Of a DNA stretch of 64,000 bases, positions 9,408-17,559 are shown in pieces. The notes beneath the pieces were generated by a model. It did no database searches. It saw nothing but the letters and a program-made list of their open reading frames with translations, and was not told where the DNA came from. Source of the DNA: Rhodobacteraceae bacterium Alg231-30 (GTDB lineage: Bacteria; Pseudomonadota; Alphaproteobacteria; Rhodobacterales; Rhodobacteraceae); NCBI GenBank assembly GCA_900143615.1, contig FREU01000002.1, forward strand, positions 600,663 through 664,662. The letters run 5' to 3'. Every line of letters starts with the position of its first letter. Within the stretch, counting starts at the first letter, position 1. A program made the position numbers and the translations under genes.

Positions 9408-9895
9408 GGATTTGCCACTTCTAAGCACTTCGGACACAGACCTTCTGCTTCGACAACAGTGGCCTCAATCACAAATCCCATTTGGTCTGCGGCTTGCCCA
9501 AGGCTGGCCCGCAGCGACGCTGTCGTTTCCGCGACAGTGCCACAGTTTCTGCAAATCAAGAAAACAGGCGAATGATCATCTCCGGGGTGCATGCAGGCCA
9601 CATAGGCGTTTAGCTTTTCAATCTTATGGGCAAAGCCATTACCGACCAGAAAGTCCAAAGCGCGGTAGACCACAGGCGGTTGCGCACGAAACCCTTCTTC
9701 CGCCAACAATCCAAGAATGTCGTAAGCCCCCATAGCGCGATGTTCTTGCAACAAAATCTCCAACACCCGCCGACGTCCTTTGGTCAGACGTAACCCTTTT
9801 GACGAACATGTCTGTTCCGCGCTTTCCAGCGCGTCACCCATACATGTTGAATGGTCATGATGTTCAAAGCCAATGCTGTCCAAGGCGCTCTCCAT
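9404..9895 (-). CDS. zur: Fur-family zinc uptake regulator Zur
   Basis: Zinc-responsive repressor of the Fur family, 163 aa. The winged-helix DNA-binding part contains LTKGRRRVLEILLQEHRAMGAYDIL (about 37-60) and PPVVYRALDFLV. The dimerisation part has the structural zinc cysteines CRNCG (about residues 114-118) and CPKC near the C-terminus, plus the HPGDDHS metal region. The N-terminus has an extra His/Cys-containing segment (EHHDHSTC). First gene of the zur-znuC-znuB operon, divergent from znuA, with the presumed operator in the shared 80-bp promoter; it should therefore repress itself. Confidence 0.93.
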   Translation of the reverse strand: MESALDSIGFEHHDHSTCMGDALESAEQTCSSKGLRLTKGRRRVLEILLQEHRAMGAYDILGLLAEEGFRAQPPVVYRALDFLVGNGFAHKIEKLNAYVACMHPGDDHSPVFLICRNCGTVAETTASLRASLGQAADQMGFVIEATVVEAEGLCPKCLEVANP

Positions 9896-9913
9896 AAGAA
9901 AACTCGAATTTAG

Positions 9914-9939
9914 ACTTGATACATTATATCATTTCAAGT
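9914..9939. promoter_or_regulatory. probable Zur operator
   Basis: The zur-znuA intergenic region is AT-rich here and contains nested palindromes: TGATA-catta-TATCA at 9917-9931 and ACTTGA (9914-9919) with TCAAGT (9934-9939). The first has the shape of alphaproteobacterial Zur boxes (ATGTTAT-like arms around an AT centre). Its position between divergent zur and znuA fits zinc-dependent repression of both. Assignment is by position and symmetry. Confidence 0.7.
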
Positions 9940-9975
9940 TATGCCGCGCCCTGTAATAGCGCAAGGACGTCAAAC

Positions 9976-11019
9976 ATGAAACTCCCCCTTCTAGGTTTTT
10001 TGACCGCCGCAGGTTTAGCGTCGCCGGTTTTGGCGGATTCTCCAAAGGTTGTGACGGACATCGCACCGATACACTCTTTGGTTTCACAGGTCATGCAAGG
10101 CGTTGGAGAACCCGCCCTCTTGATTCAAGCAAATGTCTCTCCGCATAATTATTCGATGCGCCCCTCAGAAGCCCGTGCTCTGCAGAATGCCGATGCGGTG
10201 TTTTGGGTTGGCCCCGAATTGTCTCCGGGGTTAGGCGAGGCAATCGCAAAAGTTTCAAACGCAGACTACATGGTCGAGCTCTTAGAAGTGGCCGGCATTT
10301 CGAAATTTGAATTCCGTGATTTAGACGACTTCATCGCAAACGCTACGGATGCGCATGATCACGATGACCACGATGACCACGGTCATGAAGAGCATGACGA
10401 GCACAATCATGACGATCACAGCGACGACAAACACGAAGGCCACGATGACCACGACGAAGACGCGCATGATCATGCGCATGACGGTGTGGACCCACATGCG
10501 TGGCTCGACCCAAGCAACGGCCAAGTATGGCTGGCGGAAATCGCGCGTGTTTTATCGGAAATCGACCCAGACAACGCCAATACTTACGCGGCAAATGCTC
10601 AAGCGGCACAGGGTGAACTTGACGTTTTGATCACAACATCCAAGGAAAAACTTGGAGAGATCCACGATGCGCGCTTTGTGGTGTTTCATGACGCATATCA
10701 GTACTTTGAAAAACGTTTTGACGTAGTCGCCTATGGCGCTCTGCTAGATAGCGATGCCGCGTCTCCTAGTGCGAGCCGCCTGAGCCAAATCCGCGACACT
10801 CTGAAATCACAGCATGTGCACTGTGTGTTCTCGGAACCTCAGTTCAACGATGACATTATCGCCTCAATAACCGAAGGGCTTGATGTACGTGTAGAGAAAC
10901 TCGATCCAATTGGTCTCGACGTCGAGATTGGAGCAGGTCTCTATGCGCAGATCATTTCAGGCTTGGTCGACGGTTTTGAACATTGCTTGGAAGAGGGTGA
11001 CCACGCGCACGATCACTAG
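9976..11019 (+). CDS. znuA: zinc-binding periplasmic protein ZnuA
   Basis: Periplasmic solute-binding protein of the zinc ABC importer, 347 aa. A Sec signal peptide ends at about residue 22 (VLA-DSPKV). The metal site histidines are in NVSPHNYSMRPSEA and VDPHAWLDPSNG, with a third in FVVFHDAYQYFEKRF. Between the first and second lies a long His/Asp/Glu-rich loop of about 50 residues (coded by about 10345-10485), typical of ZnuA and thought to capture zinc. The C-terminus also ends with HAHDH. The ATG at 9976 is preceded by AAGGA; the frame upstream to 9916 is in the operator. Confidence 0.95.
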   Translation: MKLPLLGFLTAAGLASPVLADSPKVVTDIAPIHSLVSQVMQGVGEPALLIQANVSPHNYSMRPSEARALQNADAVFWVGPELSPGLGEAIAKVSNADYMVELLEVAGISKFEFRDLDDFIANATDAHDHDDHDDHGHEEHDEHNHDDHSDDKHEGHDDHDEDAHDHAHDGVDPHAWLDPSNGQVWLAEIARVLSEIDPDNANTYAANAQAAQGELDVLITTSKEKLGEIHDARFVVFHDAYQYFEKRFDVVAYGALLDSDAASPSASRLSQIRDTLKSQHVHCVFSEPQFNDDIIASITEGLDVRVEKLDPIGLDVEIGAGLYAQIISGLVDGFEHCLEEGDHAHDH

Positions 11020-11085
11020 GCGCACCTCAAACAAAAAATCATAACAGTGTTGGGGCGTGTCACCGAACACACCCCTCACGAAAAC

Positions 11086-11105
11086 GGGCCGCCCAAGGGC
11101 GGCCC
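11086..11105 (-). terminator. terminator of the ABC binding-protein gene
   Basis: Perfect inverted repeat GGGCCGCCC-TT-GGGCGGCCC read on the minus strand, followed by GTTTTCG. It lies 21 bp past the stop of the minus-strand binding-protein gene and faces znuA, so it may separate the two convergent units. A weaker imperfect hairpin (GGGGCGTGT / ACACACCCC) at about 11052-11075 is nearer znuA. Confidence 0.75.
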
Positions 11106-11126
11106 GAAACTTGTCTAGGACAAAGA

Positions 11127-12791
11127 TTAGGTCCAGTGCATTTCCGCTGGACGATACTCAAACGAGATGTGGTGAGCACAGCCCGCCAAACCCTCAACTG
11201 TGTGGTTTGACAGAGACCGCCAATACGGCTGAATGGTGACGCCCTCGCCTTGGATAATCGCCTCACCCTTGGCCATCAGTTCGCGACGTGCTTCAACGTC
11301 TGCCGTGGCCAGAGCCTGCTCCAAAATGCCGTCAAATTCAGCGTTGGACCAACCCATTTCATTCCATGCTTCGCCAGAACGATAAGCCAGAGCCCAGATC
11401 TGAACGCCAAGTGGGCGATGGTTCCAGTTGGTCGAGCTAAACGGATATTTGGCCCAGTCATTCCAGAAAGTAGAGCCGGGCAGGATCGTACGCTTCACCT
11501 TGATACCCGCATCGCGCAACTGAGCCGCGACGGCGTCGGTGGTGTTTTTGCGCCAAGCATCATCAATCGAAATCAACTCATGCTCAAAATCACCCATGCC
11601 TGCTTCGTCCATCAACGCCTTGGCACCTGCCGGATCATGTTTTGGCATGCCAATGTCGGCATATTCAGGGTGCGCAGGACCAACATGGTGGTTTGCAGCG
11701 ACGACGCCGCGGCCATCATAGCCCAATTCCAGCAGGACGTTATTGTCGACGGCCATGGAAATCGCCTGACGGACACGGACGTCAGCATATGGTTTCATGC
11801 CATCCACTTCGGCCAGCTGGTTAGGACGGATCAAGATCGTCGCCATCGTGACAACATCGTTTTGCACCCAGCCATCCAATGTACCAATCAGGTCAATGAA
11901 CTCGCCATCAACCGAATATGTGGCGTCAATTTCTTCCGCTTCGGCAGCGGCAACCCAAGCTGCTGGATCCGTGCCGTAATCAACGTATTCCAAACGATCG
12001 ATCCAAGCACCGTTGCCCTCATTCCACCATGTGTGGTTTTCATTGCGCACCAGCACACTTTTAACGCCGACTTCGAGATCTTCAGGCAGATATGGGCCGG
12101 TGCCAACAGGGTTTGACAGCATGTCTTCTGGGTTGTGGTGATCCGGGTGCACGATAGCAGCTGGATAATCGGCCATACCCGGCACAAGCGAAATATCTGC
12201 ACTTGGCAGGTTCAGCTTGATGGTGTGGCTGTCGACCACTTCGATTGCGCCTTCCAGAGCCTTATTCGTGTCGGGGTCAATAAGTGTCCCAAAACGTCCG
12301 GCCATCGAGTTGCCTTCAACGTCTTTGTCACACCAACCGGCGATGTTTGCGGCAATATGTTCTGCGGTCAGGTCATCGCCATTGTTCCACTTCACACCCT
12401 TACGCACGTTTAGCGTATAGGTTTTCGCGTCTTCAGAGATGTCCCAGCTTTCCAGCAGTGATGGCTTGAATGTGCCGTCATTCTCGTAGGTCACCAGATA
12501 CTCGAGCCAGCCCCGTGAGAAGTTGGCGATTTGTGACCAGTCATAGGTCCGTGGATCTTTAAGAGCGCGCACTTCCATTTGCATACGCACTGTGCCACCC
12601 ATTTTGGCGTGGCCATCGGCCATCGCAGGACGGGCCAATCCAAGCATAGAATAGGCAGTCGCAGCGGTTGCGCCAAAAGCACTGGCCAGCGCCAAGAACT
12701 CGCGCCGGCTGACCGCGTCGTCTCCGACTTTCGATGCCTGATCAACAATTACGCTGGGCATCGGCTGTCCGTTACGCTTCAAAAATGTCAT
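11127..12791 (-). CDS. ABC transporter substrate-binding protein, family 5
   Basis: Periplasmic oligopeptide/dipeptide-type (SBP_bac_5) binding protein, 554 aa. The N-terminus carries a twin-arginine signal, SRREFLALAS with arginines at 29-30, then a hydrophobic stretch ending at AMA-DG, so export is probably by Tat. Family features are GWLEYLVTYENDGTFKPSLLESWDISEDAKTYT in the first lobe (shown here by its LLESWDISED core) and VRQAISMAVDNN in the second. The ligand cannot be read from sequence; peptides, opines or glycosides are all possible. No permease or ATPase gene is next to it. The ATG at 12791 has a good GAGAGGAAG site. Confidence 0.88.
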   Translation of the reverse strand: MTFLKRNGQPMPSVIVDQASKVGDDAVSRREFLALASAFGATAATAYSMLGLARPAMADGHAKMGGTVRMQMEVRALKDPRTYDWSQIANFSRGWLEYLVTYENDGTFKPSLLESWDISEDAKTYTLNVRKGVKWNNGDDLTAEHIAANIAGWCDKDVEGNSMAGRFGTLIDPDTNKALEGAIEVVDSHTIKLNLPSADISLVPGMADYPAAIVHPDHHNPEDMLSNPVGTGPYLPEDLEVGVKSVLVRNENHTWWNEGNGAWIDRLEYVDYGTDPAAWVAAAEAEEIDATYSVDGEFIDLIGTLDGWVQNDVVTMATILIRPNQLAEVDGMKPYADVRVRQAISMAVDNNVLLELGYDGRGVVAANHHVGPAHPEYADIGMPKHDPAGAKALMDEAGMGDFEHELISIDDAWRKNTTDAVAAQLRDAGIKVKRTILPGSTFWNDWAKYPFSSTNWNHRPLGVQIWALAYRSGEAWNEMGWSNAEFDGILEQALATADVEARRELMAKGEAIIQGEGVTIQPYWRSLSNHTVEGLAGCAHHISFEYRPAEMHWT

Positions 12792-13719
12792 AGTCTTCCT
12801 CTCTGTTGGTGTCGCGGGGGCAGCCCCGGAATGCAGCTTTTGCTGCTTTGTTGAGACAGGCCGACAAGCGCCCCATCAGCTTTATCAAAAACCTTTCAGC
12901 GTCTCTCCCAGCCTATCCCCACAGCCAAGTTAGACGCGTGTACTGGCAAACTGGCGCGACCTCGGATTGGAGGCCTTCGCGTACGTCCTGTCATGTAACT
13001 GTGCCTAACTTTGACCAGCTATTGTCCATCGCTCATAGCGACGCGATGGGTGTCATGCTCCTAGGTACGTCTCTTTTCAGCTCTTTTTATCGAGCGTCAC
13101 CATCCTCCTTCTTGTAACCATCCACGGCAAAAGCCGGTGATGCAACATTTAAACTTTCCTTGTCGTTGGTTAGATTAGTCAAGGCCGTGTGCAGATTTTG
13201 CCGAGCGATGAGATCCGACAAAGGCCGATCCCACATCCGCTCTGCCGCGCTGTAAGTGGAGTGCATGTAATGTGAGCTGGAATAAATATCGCGACCCTCC
13301 AACGAATTGGAGGATAAAGGAGCGGGCCAGAATACGCAGTCCGAAAGACAGTTCATAGATGATAGTACCTTTAGAGAACGCATAATGCTCTGGCCTGTTA
13401 GCGACTGGTATTGTTTAAAATTCGACACAGCATGAAGGAACTCTTCTCGCCATTTGTGTATTTCGGACTTTGGTTATCTGGAATGGTTGAATCCACATCG
13501 CCAATTCACTTCGGGCCACGGCTGTCTCATCTCAGGATCAGGTCGACATCGATCAGGGAATTGCAAAGAAGGTCTTGAAATGCGACGCTTGAGAAAGCGG
13601 CGATTTCAATGCCCTAGGGAGGCATCAAGAAGATAAATGGCAAAGCGAAACGCTGATTTCGACAATAGTGCAGACAACAGCACTGCGCCAAAACGATTGC
13701 TGAGTGGTTGGGTCAAATA
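12792..13719. other. 928-bp region with no intact gene
   Basis: Between the binding-protein start and the glycosyltransferase. The part next to 12791 is the minus-strand leader of the binding protein and contains two small hairpins (GCAGC-tttt-GCTGC at about 12834-12847 and GGGG-cag-CCCC just before it). The middle carries a coding-like minus-strand remnant (separate entry) and the end a possible 27-codon leader ORF. Base composition is more AT-rich than the flanks. No transposase, repeat border or RNA gene was seen. Confidence 0.5.
13087..13428 (-). pseudogene. unrecognised minus-strand gene remnant
   Basis: A 113-codon frame with a GTG at 13428. The frame stays open upstream to a TAA near 13474, and the extra codons read PKSEIHKWREEFLHA, which look protein-like but offer no start codon. 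Amino-acid composition is ordinary (a Cys, Trp, Tyr mix; SSHYMHSTYSAAERMWDRP in the middle) rather than the Arg/Ala/Gly-rich noise of shadow frames. I do not recognise a family. It could be the 3' part of a decayed gene, or a small real gene started at GTG without a clear ribosome site. The function is unknown. Confidence 0.35.
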
Positions 13720-13720
13720 A
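13637..13720 (+). CDS. possible 27-aa leader peptide
   Basis: Short frame starting MAKRNADFDNSADN and ending KRLLSGWVK, whose TAA overlaps the ATG of the following glycosyltransferase (TAATG). An AAGAAG sequence precedes its ATG. The stop-start overlap suggests translational coupling, since the glycosyltransferase has only a weak site of its own. No family is recognised; it may be chance. Confidence 0.3.
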   Translation: MAKRNADFDNSADNSTAPKRLLSGWVK

Positions 13721-14763
13721 TGCGCGTTCTGGCGGTAACATCGGTCCGAAACGAGGGGCCCTATCTACTAGAGTGGATCGCGCATCATATGGCGGCCGGC
13801 TTTACGGATTTCTTGATTTATTCCAACGATTGTCACGATGGCACCCATGAAATGCTGATCGCATTACATGAAGCAGGCGTCGTCACCCATGTTGATCATG
13901 TTCCCGAGGACGGCAAAAGCATCCAATGGCAAGCTCTGCGTCAAGCATGGCGACACGATTTGCGCAAAGCCGCGGATTGGATATTGGTGAGTGATGTTGA
14001 TGAGTTTCTAAATATCCATGCGGAAGGGCATCGCGTTGCGGACCTCCTGTCAAAAGTGCCCGAAGAGACCGATGCAATTGTTTTGCCATGGCGTCTCTTT
14101 GGCAATAATGAGGTCGTTGAAATTCTTGATATTCCAACCACCGAACAATTTACGCGCGCGATCCCAGCTGACGCGCAATACCCCATCGCTGCCAGTTTTT
14201 TTAAGACATTGTTTCGACCATCAGGGCCGTTTAACCAATTTGGAGTGCACCGCCCCAAGCAAAAACGGATCGAAAATGCGGGCCTCCCAAAAATTGTGGA
14301 TGGGTCTGGAAATGCCGCGCATCCAGCCCTAGTGCGAAGACCGCAAAGGCTCTCGTTGTATGATTTAGGCGTTGCGAGAGAATTGGTGGAACTTAATCAC
14401 TATTCACTGCGGTCCGCATCGGGGTTCTTGGTCAAACGGGACCGCGGGCTACCGAACCGCAGCAGCAAAGGCATCGATCTAGCCTATTGGGTCGAAAGAA
14501 ATTTCAACACGGTCGAAGATAAATCGATTAGTCGGATGGCCCAGGCCACAAAGATCGCGTTGGAGGAATTAAAGTCCCTTCCTCAAGTCTCTGAATGGCA
14601 TGATCACGCACTGCAATGGCATCAAAACCGATTTACGTCGCTCGCAGCAACGCTCGAAGGCCAAGAGCTTTTGTCTCAGATCTTATGTGCTGGCGATAGC
14701 CTAGTGCCCCGTCGCGAGCTCCAAAAGCAACTCGTGCGATGGTATCAAATGGCAATTAAATAG
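13720..14763 (+). CDS. glycosyltransferase family 2 protein
   Basis: Predicted cytosolic GT-A-fold glycosyltransferase, 347 aa. It opens with MRVLAVTSVRNEGPYLLEWI, the hallmark of the Glyco_tranf_2_4/GT92-like group common in roseobacters, has ILVSDVDEFLNI with the metal-binding DVDEF at about residues 90-94, and a FKTLFRP / HRPKQ segment resembling the acceptor side. Donor and acceptor are unknown. A TTG codon 12 bp earlier is an alternative start; I prefer the ATG at 13720. The gene stands alone between AT-rich spacers, away from the polysaccharide locus, and looks less GC-biased at third positions than neighbours, so acquisition by transfer is possible. Confidence 0.8.
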   Translation: MRVLAVTSVRNEGPYLLEWIAHHMAAGFTDFLIYSNDCHDGTHEMLIALHEAGVVTHVDHVPEDGKSIQWQALRQAWRHDLRKAADWILVSDVDEFLNIHAEGHRVADLLSKVPEETDAIVLPWRLFGNNEVVEILDIPTTEQFTRAIPADAQYPIAASFFKTLFRPSGPFNQFGVHRPKQKRIENAGLPKIVDGSGNAAHPALVRRPQRLSLYDLGVARELVELNHYSLRSASGFLVKRDRGLPNRSSKGIDLAYWVERNFNTVEDKSISRMAQATKIALEELKSLPQVSEWHDHALQWHQNRFTSLAATLEGQELLSQILCAGDSLVPRRELQKQLVRWYQMAIK

Positions 14764-14827
14764 ACCCCGCGCTCCCGAGTGAACGCTTTCTGTTCCTGTG
14801 CTCAAAACTTACGCGCGGCCTACGCTC

Positions 14828-15844
14828 TCAAGGTCGACGCAAGGTGTCGCCATAGCTAATTGTCGGAGAGAGCGCGATTTCGGTGTCCACACTTTCTTCC
14901 GTCACTCGGCGCGCGATGATCTCAGCTGCCTTACGGCCAATGTCCAGACGGCAAGCGTCCATAGTGGCCAATTGTCTAGGCAAGCCCTGCAAGAGTTCCA
15001 CCCCATTAAATCCGGCTAAGCCAATCTGACCGGGGATATCAACGCCTTGCTCCAACAAGTACAACAGGCCACCTGCCCCGATCATGTCGTTAGAGTAATA
15101 GATGAAATCGATATCGGGTGTACGTTCCAAAACGGCTTGGGTCATCTCTCGCCCTTTGGCCAGCGCTGATCCACCGGAATAGAATTCGCGTTCACACACC
15201 TCTACGCCAGATTTGGCCAGCGCTTCGGTGAACCCTTCAAATCGTTTGCGCGCTCGATGGTCGAGCGGCATTTTGGTGCCCAGAAAGGCTATTTTTTTAT
15301 ATCCAGCTTCCAAAATGGCCAGTGCCATCTCCCGCCCGGCGCGACGGTGGGAAATACCAACCATCGCGTCCACGGGATTGCCATCAGTATCCATAATCTC
15401 GACAACAGGGATTCCACTGGCTTTAAGCATCGCACGTGCAGCATCTGTGTGCTCCAACCCCGCGATGATCACACCCGATGGGCGCCAAGACAGCATTTCG
15501 TAGAGAACCTTTTCTTCCTTCTCGGGAAGGTAATCTGTGACACCCACGACCGGCTGCAAATCCGTGTCTTCCAATATTTGACTGATACCGGAAAGAACCT
15601 CTGGAAAAACCATGTTTGAAAGCGATGGGATGATGACCGCGACCAGATTAACGCGCTGACTTGCCAAGGCGCCCGCGATTTTGTTTGGCACGTAACCGAG
15701 TTCTTTGGCAGCCGTTAAAACGCGCTCTCGCGTTGCGGCAGAGACGTCTCCTCGATTGCGCAAAACGCGGCTAACAGTCATTTCCGATACTCCGGAAGCT
15801 TCCGAAACATCGCGCAAGGTCAAAGAACGTTTGGATTGTGTCAC
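14828..15844 (-). CDS. LacI-family transcriptional regulator
   Basis: DNA-binding regulator of 338 aa. The N-terminal helix-turn-helix reads LRDVSEASGVSEMTVSRVLR (about residues 10-29) followed by the hinge GYVPNKIAGALAS. The remaining residues form a periplasmic-binding-protein-like sensor domain, most like the gluconate (GntR) branch. The start is GTG at 15844 with an AGGGTGAC-like site. It is a monocistronic gene with convergent and divergent neighbours that have no sugar-uptake function, so its target and ligand cannot be inferred from position. Confidence 0.9.
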   Translation of the reverse strand: MTQSKRSLTLRDVSEASGVSEMTVSRVLRNRGDVSAATRERVLTAAKELGYVPNKIAGALASQRVNLVAVIIPSLSNMVFPEVLSGISQILEDTDLQPVVGVTDYLPEKEEKVLYEMLSWRPSGVIIAGLEHTDAARAMLKASGIPVVEIMDTDGNPVDAMVGISHRRAGREMALAILEAGYKKIAFLGTKMPLDHRARKRFEGFTEALAKSGVEVCEREFYSGGSALAKGREMTQAVLERTPDIDFIYYSNDMIGAGGLLYLLEQGVDIPGQIGLAGFNGVELLQGLPRQLATMDACRLDIGRKAAEIIARRVTEESVDTEIALSPTISYGDTLRRP

Positions 15845-15928
15845 GAAGGGTCACCCTGTGTTGGTTGAGTGATGTTATCGCGAACATGATTCAGGGTTCA
15901 AGCGTCGCATTCCATTTTTGGCACATTC

Positions 15929-17482
15929 CTAAAGTGCAAAGCTTTCAATGGGCTCTGATACGTTGTGTAAGGATAGCGCCCCAAGGGGTTGAAACCCACT
16001 GTCATGAGCCGCAACCTCAGCAGATACAACAATAGAGCGCCCAATTGTTTTACCGTGGTCACCCAGCCTTGCAGCAATATTTGCGGGCGCCCCGATCACT
16101 GTGAAATCCAAACGCTCTCGCGATCCGACATTTCCAAAGGTCACACGACCGTAAGACAGGCCGATCGAACAATCGATCGCGGGTAGAGGACATGTGTCTG
16201 GCAAATTCGCGAGGCTCTGGACCGCCTGTCGTGCCGCTTTTGTGGCATTGGAACATGCGAGTGCCGCGTTGCCTTCAACCGGAAAGACGGCAAGCACCGC
16301 ATCTCCAATAAATTTCAGTACTTCGCCACCGTTTTCTTCGACCGCGTCAGATGTGGTTTCAAAGAACTGGTTCAACAGATTGAGATAGGCATCGCGACCA
16401 AGCTTCTCTTCCAGACCCGTCGAGTTCCGCAGGTCACAAAACATAATCGCAGCATCGATTTCGTCACCGTCGCCACGTCTGATTTCTCCGCCTAAAACGC
16501 GTGCACCGGTGCGACGCCCAACGTATGTCTCAAGTAAGGCCCTTGCATTCTCTCTTTGTGTAAAGACTTCAAAGAACCTGCTAATCACGGATGAGATTTC
16601 AAAAATCAGACCGAGATTTGCCGTCGTAAATCCATTTGGATGATCGCTGGCCAAAGTCAGAACATTGATTTGTCCGTTGGAGAATTGCAGCGGCATAGCG
16701 ACATAATCGGTCGCACCTTCCTCTTTTAGATCTTTCATGATCGGAAATTGCATGTCTTTTTCGGGCACCGATAGCTTTTGGCGCACACCGCCCAGACCAG
16801 CCGATACATGGTGAAGAGGGCTATTTTGATAAGATGGGTGATCGTGCAATTCATACGAAGGTGCAAAGGTGCGAATTTCATCTTCGCCCTTCTGCCATAT
16901 GTAATTCTTGCCAACGATCATCGGGTGTAGTGACCAGATCATCGCGCTCATTCGGCTAATCGCGACCCCACTCTCCAGCATCTTCTCGGCAAGCGCCTTG
17001 GTGAATTCCTCAGGTGTGGGCAAAAAGGCAGCCCCTCGCATCAACCAATCGACCAATGGTCCACTGATATTACCATCCGCCATCTCCTCTAAGGAGCCCC
17101 CGCCCAACTCCACTTTGGTATAAGTGCCTGGCAAAAATCCGATGTAGCCATTGATACCCCGGCTCTCTGGTAAAGCATCATCATATGACCAAACACCATT
17201 GGGCACATCTGTGTCGGGAAGCACGACATCTCGGTACCGGGCGGTGCCTTTAAACGGGCAAAACGTTTTCAACTCTGTCTGGGCTGAAAGCGGAACTAGA
17301 ATGTCATCCAATGGCACGTAAATTTGCGGCTTTAGACGGGTCTCATACATAATTTTGGCGCGCGTACTTTCCGCCAGTATCACATCGCCTCTAAGGACAC
17401 GCACACGTCCCTCAAAAAGTCGAATATCAATGCCATAGTGCTGCCCCGCAGCGAATTGCTCACGTTTCATACGCTTGGCCAC
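15929..17482 (-). CDS. DUF427-adenylate cyclase fusion protein
   Basis: 517-residue cytosolic protein with an unusual layout. Residues about 15-110 are a DUF427 domain (RVRVLRGDVILAES; YVPLDDI; the conserved TFCPFKGTARY). A middle segment (about 150-320) resembles the sensor regions that precede cyclases. Residues about 340-515 are a class III nucleotide cyclase: first metal aspartate in MFCDLRNSTG, second in LKFIGDAVLAVF, and the transition-state pair in FTVIGAPANIAARL. All catalytic positions look intact, so cAMP production is likely. The start is GTG at 17482; an ATG at 17470 is an alternative. It lies 77 bp downstream of the membrane winged-helix gene on the same strand and may be co-transcribed. 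Confidence 0.85.
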   Translation of the reverse strand: MAKRMKREQFAAGQHYGIDIRLFEGRVRVLRGDVILAESTRAKIMYETRLKPQIYVPLDDILVPLSAQTELKTFCPFKGTARYRDVVLPDTDVPNGVWSYDDALPESRGINGYIGFLPGTYTKVELGGGSLEEMADGNISGPLVDWLMRGAAFLPTPEEFTKALAEKMLESGVAISRMSAMIWSLHPMIVGKNYIWQKGEDEIRTFAPSYELHDHPSYQNSPLHHVSAGLGGVRQKLSVPEKDMQFPIMKDLKEEGATDYVAMPLQFSNGQINVLTLASDHPNGFTTANLGLIFEISSVISRFFEVFTQRENARALLETYVGRRTGARVLGGEIRRGDGDEIDAAIMFCDLRNSTGLEEKLGRDAYLNLLNQFFETTSDAVEENGGEVLKFIGDAVLAVFPVEGNAALACSNATKAARQAVQSLANLPDTCPLPAIDCSIGLSYGRVTFGNVGSRERLDFTVIGAPANIAARLGDHGKTIGRSIVVSAEVAAHDSGFQPLGALSLHNVSEPIESFAL

Positions 17483-17559
17483 TCCTCTACCGCCTCTATG
17501 AATTTGGGGGTGCGGAGATGAGTTTCCAACAAAATTGATTGTGATGATAGAAAGAAAGG

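Noticed and set aside
10345..10485. Short tandem DNA repeats of CATGA/CACGA type, considered as a satellite or CRISPR-like array
   Set aside because: The repeats are in frame with znuA and encode its His-rich loop; no regular repeat-spacer structure.
10321..10524. Val/Met/Ile-rich minus-strand frame that looks like a transmembrane peptide
   Set aside because: It is the complement of the His/Asp-rich loop of ZnuA (CAC/GAC codons read as GTG/GTC).
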